Below, in pieces: positions 14,085-19,322 of a stretch of 19,322 nt of DNA. How positions within the stretch are numbered: the first letter of the stretch is position 1; each line of letters opens with the position of its first letter. Where the stretch lies: assembly GCA_017472105.1 (NCBI GenBank), contig JAFUQY010000273.1, positions 1 through 19,322 on the forward strand. Reading direction: 5' to 3'. A model generated the notes under the pieces. It worked only from the letters and a program-made list of their open reading frames with translations, did no database searches and was not told the DNA's origin. The stretch is from Clostridia bacterium. GTDB taxonomy: Bacteria; Bacillota_A; Clostridia; Oscillospirales; CAG-272. The position numbers and the translations under genes are program-made.

Positions 14085-16913
14085 ATGCCAGAATACATCT
14101 CCGTCCGCGGAGCACGCATGAACAATCTGAAAAATATCGACGTGGATATCCCGCGCGACAAGCTCGTCGTCATTACCGGGCTGTCGGGTTCCGGGAAATC
14201 CTCGCTCGCGTTCGATACCGTCTACGCCGAGGGTCACCGCCGCTTCGTGGAATCGCTGTCGTCCTATGCCCGCATGTTCATCGGTCAGCTCGACAAGCCG
14301 GACATCGACTCCATTGAAGGGCTCTCTCCCGCCATCTCCATCGACCAGAAAACCACATCCAAGAACCCGCGATCCACGGTCGGTACCGTCACCGAAATCT
14401 ACGACTACCTCCGTCTTCTGTATGCCAGACTCGGCGTTCCCCATTGTCCCGTGTGCGGCAGGGAAATCCGGCAGACTTCAGTTGACGTCATCATTGACAA
14501 GATCATGGCGTTTCCCGAAGGCGAGCGGTTCATGATTCTCTCTCCCGTTGTGCGCGGAAAGAAAGGACGTCAGGAGAAAATCCTCGCCGATGCCCGCAAA
14601 AACGGCTATGTCCGCGCCCGCATCGACGGCATCCTGTACGATCTCACCGAGGACATCGAGCTGGACAAGAACCTCCGCCACACCGTGGAGCTCGTCATCG
14701 ACCGTCTCGTCATGAAGCCCGATCTGCGCAGCCGTCTCACCGACTCCGTCGAATGTGCGCTCCGCGAATCGGACGGCTCCGTCATCATGGTGACCGTTCC
14801 GCGATCCGGCGAGCCCGTGGAAACCGAATTCTCCACCAACTACGCCTGCCCCGAGCACGGAATCTCCTTCGGTGAGCTGGAACCCAGAATGTTCTCCTTC
14901 AACAACCCGTTCGGAGCTTGTCCCACCTGCACAGGGCTGGGCGTTCTCCGCTCGGCGTCTCCCGACAAGATCATCCCGGACACCTCCCTCTCCCTGACCG
15001 AAGGTGCCGTCGCCGTCAACGGATTCAAATCCCTCACCGACGACAGCTGGAACGGTCCGCTCATCGCCGCAGCCATCGAAAAATACGGCGTCACCCTCGA
15101 TACACCTCTCTGCGATTATCCGAAAAAGGCAATGGATACCCTCCTCTACGGCTCGCCCGAGCAGATGACCGTCACCCGCTACTTCGGAAACCGCAGTCAG
15201 ACGCAGACCCTCGCCTACAACGGTCTGATTAAGATGATCGAAGACCGCGCTCAGCCCGGCGGATGGGACCACGAATACTACGAGCAGTTCCTCATCGACA
15301 ACGAATGCCCCGACTGTCACGGCGCGAAGCTGAACCGCGATGCGCTCGGCGTCACTGTCGGCGGAAAGAACATCCACGAGTTCTGCACCCTCTCCGTGGC
15401 GGATTCGCTGGAGTTCGTGAAGCAGCTCTCCTTCACCGAAAGTGAAATGGTCGTCGCGCGGGAGATTCTCAAGGAGCTGAAAAGCCGGCTCGGGTTCCTT
15501 GTATCCGTGGGGCTGGATTACCTCAGTCTCGCACGGAAATCCGCAACCCTCTCCGGCGGTGAAGCCCAGAGAATCCGGCTTGCGACACAGATCGGTTCCT
15601 CCCTCGCGGGCGTGCTGTACATCCTTGACGAGCCGTCGATCGGTCTGCATCAGCGGGACAACGGCAAGCTCATCAATACCCTGAAAAGTCTGCGCGACCT
15701 CGGCAACTCCGTCATCGTCGTCGAGCATGACGAGGAAACCATGCAGGCAGCCGACTACATCATCGACATCGGTCCCGCGGCAGGTATCCACGGCGGTGAA
15801 GTCGTCGCAGTCGGCACACCCGATGAAGTTGCGGCAAACACCTCGTCCGTCACCGGAAATTTCCTCAGCGGACGCAGGAAAATTGCCGTACCCGCCGTCA
15901 GACGTGCCGGAAACGGAAACAAGCTGACCATTGTGGGAGCACGGGAAAACAATCTCAAAAACATCTCCGTGGATATCCCGCTCGGATGCTTCGTGTGCGT
16001 CACGGGCGTGTCGGGATCGGGCAAATCGTCCCTCATCAATGCCATTCTCTACCGCACGCTTGCGAAAAAGCTGATGCGCGCCGTCACGTATCCGGGGGAC
16101 CACGACCGCATCGACGGCATCGAACATCTTGACAAAATCATCGCCATCGACCAGAGCCCCATCGGACGGACACCGCGCTCCAATCCGGCGACGTACACGG
16201 GACTCTTCACCGACATCCGGAACCTGTTCGCGTCCACGCCCGGCTCGAAAATGCGCGGATACAGCAGCGGACGGTTCTCCTTCAACGTGAAGGGCGGACG
16301 GTGCGAAGCCTGCGAAGGGGACGGCGTGAAGAAAATCGAGATGCACTTCCTCCCGGACGTTTATGTGACCTGCGACGTCTGCCACGGCAAGCGGTACAAC
16401 CGGGAGACCCTGGAAGTGAAATACAAGGAAAAGAGCATCGCGGATGTACTGGAAATGACCGCGGACGAAGGCGTGGAATTCTTCCGGGACATTCCGAAGA
16501 TCGCGAACCGCCTCAAGCTCCTGTGCGACGTCGGGCTCGGATACATCAAGATCGGGCAGGCATCCACGACTCTCTCCGGCGGCGAGGCTCAGCGCGTGAA
16601 GCTGGCAACGGAGCTTTCCAGACGCTCCACGGGCAAGACCCTCTACGTCCTCGACGAACCCACGACCGGACTCCACTCCGCGGACGCCGAAAAGCTCATC
16701 GCCATTCTCGATCAGCTCGTCGCGGGCGGCAACACCGTCGTCGTCATCGAGCACAACCTTGACGTCATCAAGTGCGCCGACCACATCATTGACCTCGGTC
16801 CCGAAGGCGGAGACAACGGCGGTACAATTGTAGCCGAAGGCACACCGGAGGAAGTTGCGGCAGTCGACGGCTCGTACACGGGGAAGTATCTCCGCGAGAA
16901 GCTGGGACTGTGA
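14085..16913 (+). CDS. uvrA: UvrABC excinuclease subunit A
   Basis: The product, 942 residues, is a full-length UvrA, the damage-recognition ATPase of nucleotide excision repair that loads UvrB onto lesions. It has two ABC ATPase halves. Walker A motifs are GLSGSGKS (32-39) and GVSGSGKS (about 641-648). Signature motifs LSGGEAQR fall near 488 and 829, with Walker [11 protein letters not shown] and [10 protein letters not shown] following. Zinc-binding cysteines are seen in [26 protein letters not shown] and CDVCHG. The start at 14085 has a GAGG site upstream. It stands alone, without uvrB nearby, behind a promoter that overlaps the upstream repeat. A long hairpin follows the stop codon. Confidence 0.98.
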   Translation: MPEYISVRGARMNNLKNIDVDIPRDKLVVITGLSGSGKSSLAFDTVYAEGHRRFVESLSSYARMFIGQLDKPDIDSIEGLSPAISIDQKTTSKNPRSTVGTVTEIYDYLRLLYARLGVPHCPVCGREIRQTSVDVIIDKIMAFPEGERFMILSPVVRGKKGRQEKILADARKNGYVRARIDGILYDLTEDIELDKNLRHTVELVIDRLVMKPDLRSRLTDSVECALRESDGSVIMVTVPRSGEPVETEFSTNYACPEHGISFGELEPRMFSFNNPFGACPTCTGLGVLRSASPDKIIPDTSLSLTEGAVAVNGFKSLTDDSWNGPLIAAAIEKYGVTLDTPLCDYPKKAMDTLLYGSPEQMTVTRYFGNRSQTQTLAYNGLIKMIEDRAQPGGWDHEYYEQFLIDNECPDCHGAKLNRDALGVTVGGKNIHEFCTLSVADSLEFVKQLSFTESEMVVAREILKELKSRLGFLVSVGLDYLSLARKSATLSGGEAQRIRLATQIGSSLAGVLYILDEPSIGLHQRDNGKLINTLKSLRDLGNSVIVVEHDEETMQAADYIIDIGPAAGIHGGEVVAVGTPDEVAANTSSVTGNFLSGRRKIAVPAVRRAGNGNKLTIVGARENNLKNISVDIPLGCFVCVTGVSGSGKSSLINAILYRTLAKKLMRAVTYPGDHDRIDGIEHLDKIIAIDQSPIGRTPRSNPATYTGLFTDIRNLFASTPGSKMRGYSSGRFSFNVKGGRCEACEGDGVKKIEMHFLPDVYVTCDVCHGKRYNRETLEVKYKEKSIADVLEMTADEGVEFFRDIPKIANRLKLLCDVGLGYIKIGQASTTLSGGEAQRVKLATELSRRSTGKTLYVLDEPTTGLHSADAEKLIAILDQLVAGGNTVVVIEHNLDVIKCADHIIDLGPEGGDNGGTIVAEGTPEEVAAVDGSYTGKYLREKLGL

Positions 16914-16936
16914 ACGTCTGACAGAAACAACACTTC

Positions 16937-17009
16937 AAAGAACGCTGTTATGCGGGCAAAGATTAAATTTTGATGAAATCTGGTCCCGGAGCATTGACAG
17001 CGTTCTTTT
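16937..17009 (+). terminator. Long hairpin after uvrA, likely terminator, overlapping the next promoter
   Basis: AAAGAACGCTGT (16937-16948) and ACAGCGTTCTTT (16997-17008) are a perfect 12-bp inverted repeat. Inner arms (ATGC with GCAT, GGG with CCC) can lengthen the stem, and the right arm ends in TTCTTTTCT. It can terminate uvrA transcripts. Its right arm includes part of the -35 box of the following promoter. Confidence 0.6.
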
Positions 17010-17022
17010 CTCATGCTACAAT
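16994..17022 (+). promoter_or_regulatory. Promoter of the membrane-protein pair
   Basis: TTGACA (16994-16999) and TACAAT (17017-17022) have a 17-base spacer. Transcription would begin near 17029, about 40 bases before the next start codon. Confidence 0.75.
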
Positions 17023-17067
17023 ACAGTCAGATGAACGCAATTAATTTATGAAGTGAAAGGATTTTTT

Positions 17068-18738
17068 ATGAAAAACCGTGCTGTTGTAATTGCATGTTAC
17101 CTTCTCGCCGTGATTCTCGTCACCCTGGGCGTGTATTACGTGACACTGCCTCCGCTGTCGATTTACTCGGCTGAATTCTGGACGTTCTTCTTCTTCCTCG
17201 ACGCCGTCGTGTTTGTCTCCTACTGGGTCATCACGCTTCTTTCCGGCAAGGCGTTTCCGGATATCGTGAAGATGCCGTCCGGGCACATCAATCTTGAAGC
17301 CTCCGTCGGGCTGAAAAAGCGCGTCTTCCCGAAAATCCTCCTCGGCATCACCATTCTCGCGGCGGCATTCATCGTCGTCGGATCCCTCATCGGTTCGCAG
17401 ATGTTCCGCGCGAAGACGTATTCCTCCCTCATCACCGTTGAGGACGCGGATTTTGCCGCCGAGATCGATGAAACCGAATACGTGACCGACATTGCCCTCA
17501 TGGACACCGCATCCGCGCGCATCATCGGTGCGAGAACCCTCGGTACCCTCTCCGACCTTGTGTCGCAGTATGAGGTTTCCCAGAGCTACACGCAGATCGC
17601 CATCCGCGACGCGAAAACCGGAGTGGCACATCCCTACAAGCTGGCTCCGCTCGAATACGCGTCCTTCTTCAAGTGGCTGAGCAACAAGGGTGCGGGCATT
17701 CCGGGCTACGTCAAGGTGGACACCGTGAATTTTGAAGCGGAATTCGTGCGCCTCGGCGGGGACTACATCCGCTACTCTCCTTCCGCGTACTTCGGCAAGG
17801 ACCTGATGCGCGCGCTGAGATTCGCATATCCCACGAAAATCTTCGGCAACATCTCCTTTGAGGTCGACGACGAAGGCCATCCGTACTGGGTTGCCGCGAC
17901 CATGAAGCCGAACGCAGGTCTCTTCGGAGCCATGGACGTCGACACCGTCATCATCCTCGACGCATGCACGGGTGAGACCGTCGAATACATTCCCGCCGAA
18001 TCCCCCGACTGGATTGACATCGTCTACTACGGCACCCTGATCTGCCAGAAATACGACTGGCACGGCATGCTCCGCGGCGGGTATCTCAACTCCGCGTTCA
18101 GCCAGACCAACTGCGTTGTGACCACGGACGACTTCGGCTACAAGATCATCGGCAACGACGTGTACATCTTCACGGGCGTTACCTCCACTGCCGGGGACGA
18201 AGCGAACATCGGCTTCATTCTCGCCAACAGCCGCACCGGGGAATACAAGTTCTTCAGCGTACCGGGTGCGGAGGAATACTCTGCCATGGCAGCCGCCGAA
18301 GGTTCCGTTCAGCAGTATCGCTATGCGGCATCCTTCCCGTCCCTCATCAACGTGAACGGCGAGGCGACCTACATCATGGTGCTCAAGGACGCGTCGGGGA
18401 TTGTGAAAATGTACTCCATGGTGAATGTGGAAAACTACAACATCGTCGTGACCAGCGAGACGCAGGAGGATGTTTTCCGCCGCTACAAGGCCGCGATTGC
18501 CGCTCCTGCGGGTTCCGTCTCCTCCGATGCGCTGACGACTGAGGAAATCACCGTAAACGAGCTGCTCTACATCACGCAGGCGGGCGAAACCGTTGTCTAC
18601 ATCAAGGCGGACAGCGGCATCTACCGGACTTCGTTTGACGAAAAGCTGCTGTTCATCGAGGAAGGCGACAGAATTACCGTGCGCTATCTCGTGAAGGAGG
18701 ACGTGACGATTCTCTCCGGCTTTGAGGTGACGAAGTAA
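17068..18738 (+). CDS. Unrecognised membrane protein with large soluble domain
   Basis: I do not recognise this family with certainty. The product, about 556 residues, has three predicted membrane helices at the N-terminus (about 3-27, 35-58 and 82-108). A soluble part of about 440 residues follows, probably outside the membrane. Its middle carries a distinctive segment (GAEEYSAMAAAEG, then FPSLINVNGEATYIMVLKD) that I believe recurs in uncharacterised Firmicutes membrane proteins. The last 70 residues look like a small beta domain (GETVVYIKADSGIYRTSF, EGDRITVRYLV). AAAGGA lies six bases before the ATG at 17068; a GTG at 17053 is less likely. It has its own promoter, and its stop is one base from the start of the next gene, so the pair is co-expressed. 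Confidence 0.85.
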   Translation: MKNRAVVIACYLLAVILVTLGVYYVTLPPLSIYSAEFWTFFFFLDAVVFVSYWVITLLSGKAFPDIVKMPSGHINLEASVGLKKRVFPKILLGITILAAAFIVVGSLIGSQMFRAKTYSSLITVEDADFAAEIDETEYVTDIALMDTASARIIGARTLGTLSDLVSQYEVSQSYTQIAIRDAKTGVAHPYKLAPLEYASFFKWLSNKGAGIPGYVKVDTVNFEAEFVRLGGDYIRYSPSAYFGKDLMRALRFAYPTKIFGNISFEVDDEGHPYWVAATMKPNAGLFGAMDVDTVIILDACTGETVEYIPAESPDWIDIVYYGTLICQKYDWHGMLRGGYLNSAFSQTNCVVTTDDFGYKIIGNDVYIFTGVTSTAGDEANIGFILANSRTGEYKFFSVPGAEEYSAMAAAEGSVQQYRYAASFPSLINVNGEATYIMVLKDASGIVKMYSMVNVENYNIVVTSETQEDVFRRYKAAIAAPAGSVSSDALTTEEITVNELLYITQAGETVVYIKADSGIYRTSFDEKLLFIEEGDRITVRYLVKEDVTILSGFEVTK

Positions 18739-18739
18739 G

Positions 18740-19183
18740 ATGGATGTACTTCTGAGAACTCGGTATTCTCCGGAAACGGCTCTGCTGTTCTGCATTCTCC
18801 TCCTGCCGTTCGTGATCTGGACTGTCGTGAAGCAGATCCGGTTTCTCATGCGCGCCCGGCACTGCACCGAGCTGATTCCGGGTGAGGTAACCGCTCTCTT
18901 CGAAGCCTCACGCGGACGGCACGGATCGAAGTTCTCGCCGAACATCAAGTACACCTACACCGGACGCGACGGCATGGAACACACGGAGTTCTACGAAGCC
19001 GAACACTCCTACACCTACGATGAATACTCCGTCGGTATGACGGTGCATCTCTTCATCGATCCGTCGGACGGCACGAACGTGTATCTCTCCGGCGAAAAAG
19101 AGGATGCGTGGAAATCCATGCTCGGTCTGACCGGGCTGTATCTCCTGATCACACTCGCCGCATTTGCCGGTACAATCGCATAA
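18740..19183 (+). CDS. DUF3592-like small membrane protein
   Basis: The product, 147 residues, has one membrane helix near the N-terminus (about 14-36) and another at the C-terminus (about 126-146). Between them is a DUF3592-like segment: PGEVTALFEASRG, then PNIKYTYTGRDG, and GMTVHLFIDPSDGTNVYL. The function of this family is unknown. The ATG at 18740 begins one base after the stop of the upstream membrane-protein gene, with GAGGTGA inside that gene as the ribosome binding site. The two are therefore translated together and may form a complex. A terminator follows within a few bases. Confidence 0.8.
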   Translation: MDVLLRTRYSPETALLFCILLLPFVIWTVVKQIRFLMRARHCTELIPGEVTALFEASRGRHGSKFSPNIKYTYTGRDGMEHTEFYEAEHSYTYDEYSVGMTVHLFIDPSDGTNVYLSGEKEDAWKSMLGLTGLYLLITLAAFAGTIA

Positions 19184-19184
19184 C

Positions 19185-19230
19185 AAAAACACCGCCCATC
19201 CGTCTGTCAAAACGGGCTGAGCGGTGTTTC
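19185..19230. terminator. Terminator, probably bidirectional
   Basis: AAACACCGC (19187-19195) pairs with GCGGTGTTT (19221-19229) around an inner CCGT/ACGG hairpin. The T run is clearer on the minus strand (GTGTTTTTG), which hints that a converging gene lies to the right of the window. It also closes the membrane-protein operon. Confidence 0.75.
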
Positions 19231-19266
19231 TGACTCTTTCTCTGGTTCTATTATATGCCATCATCT

Positions 19267-19301
19267 CCCCGGTTATGCGGATGTGTTCTGCATTTCCGGG
19301 G
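19267..19301. repeat. Symmetrical hairpin at the right edge
   Basis: CCCCGG (19267-19272) pairs with CCGGGG (19296-19301), and inside it ATGC (19275-19278) pairs with GCAT (19290-19293), separated by matching TT internal loops. A short minus-strand frame ending at 19273 could be the tail of a converging gene, but too little is visible to call it. Confidence 0.4.
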
Positions 19302-19322
19302 AATTCTTATGCCTGCGCGCCG

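Noticed and set aside
14478..16784. A 768-codon frame antisense to uvrA
   Set aside because: It is the same codon-bias shadow effect as the frame antisense to the ligase fusion; uvrA on the other strand is certain.
17041..18954. A 637-codon frame antisense to the membrane-protein gene
   Set aside because: It is a shadow frame with no ribosome binding site, and it crosses the mapped promoter and both membrane-protein genes.
19255..19322. A partial converging gene at the right edge
   Set aside because: Three short minus-strand frames are possible and none can be chosen. The terminator with a T run on that strand is only indirect support.

Overview
The window looks like chromosomal DNA of a moderately GC-rich Firmicute, probably an uncultured gut-type clostridium. 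The clues are strong GGAGG-type ribosome binding sites, near-consensus sigma-A promoters with 17-base spacers, a T-box leader, a DUF3842 gene, and intrinsic terminators. No taxonomic marker such as rRNA is present, so this is inference. Twelve protein-coding genes are supported.

Layout from left to right. Positions 1-646 hold no gene. They contain one copy of a diverged structured intergenic repeat, several short repeat modules, and a leftward promoter. Positions 647-5767 hold a leftward transcription unit. A consensus promoter (5739-5767) and a T-box riboswitch with a Phe-like specifier (about 5433-5708) precede a fused TIM-barrel/acyl-CoA-ligase protein (2794-5328). An amidohydrolase, a DUF3842 protein and a GNAT acetyltransferase follow behind an internal promoter and end at a terminator. 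Positions 5800-7405 hold a second leftward unit: an AraC-type regulator, then a DUF1080 (3-keto-disaccharide hydrolase-like) protein, ended by a terminator.

Positions 7758-13664 hold a rightward three-gene module. It consists of a TerB_N/TerB_C protein, a BrxD-like P-loop ATPase that overlaps it by 10 bases, and an Lhr/BrxHI-like SF2 helicase. BREX types 2 and 6 also contain brxD and brxHI, but no pglX, pglZ, brxC or brxL is present here. This is therefore a candidate stand-alone BREX-related and Ter-related genome-maintenance or defence module. Positions 13665-14084 are gene-free. They carry a purine-rich tract and the second copy of the structured repeat, in inverted orientation, whose edge seems to supply the promoter for uvrA (14085-16913). 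A long hairpin overlaps the next promoter, which drives an unrecognised three-helix membrane protein and a DUF3592-like membrane protein. A bidirectional-looking terminator closes the window.

The observations most worth following up are the T-box controlling a fused isomerase-like/acyl-ligase gene rather than an aminoacyl-tRNA synthetase, the TerB-BrxD-BrxHI triad without other BREX genes, and the two repeat copies whose internal hairpins keep pairing while their stem sequences differ.
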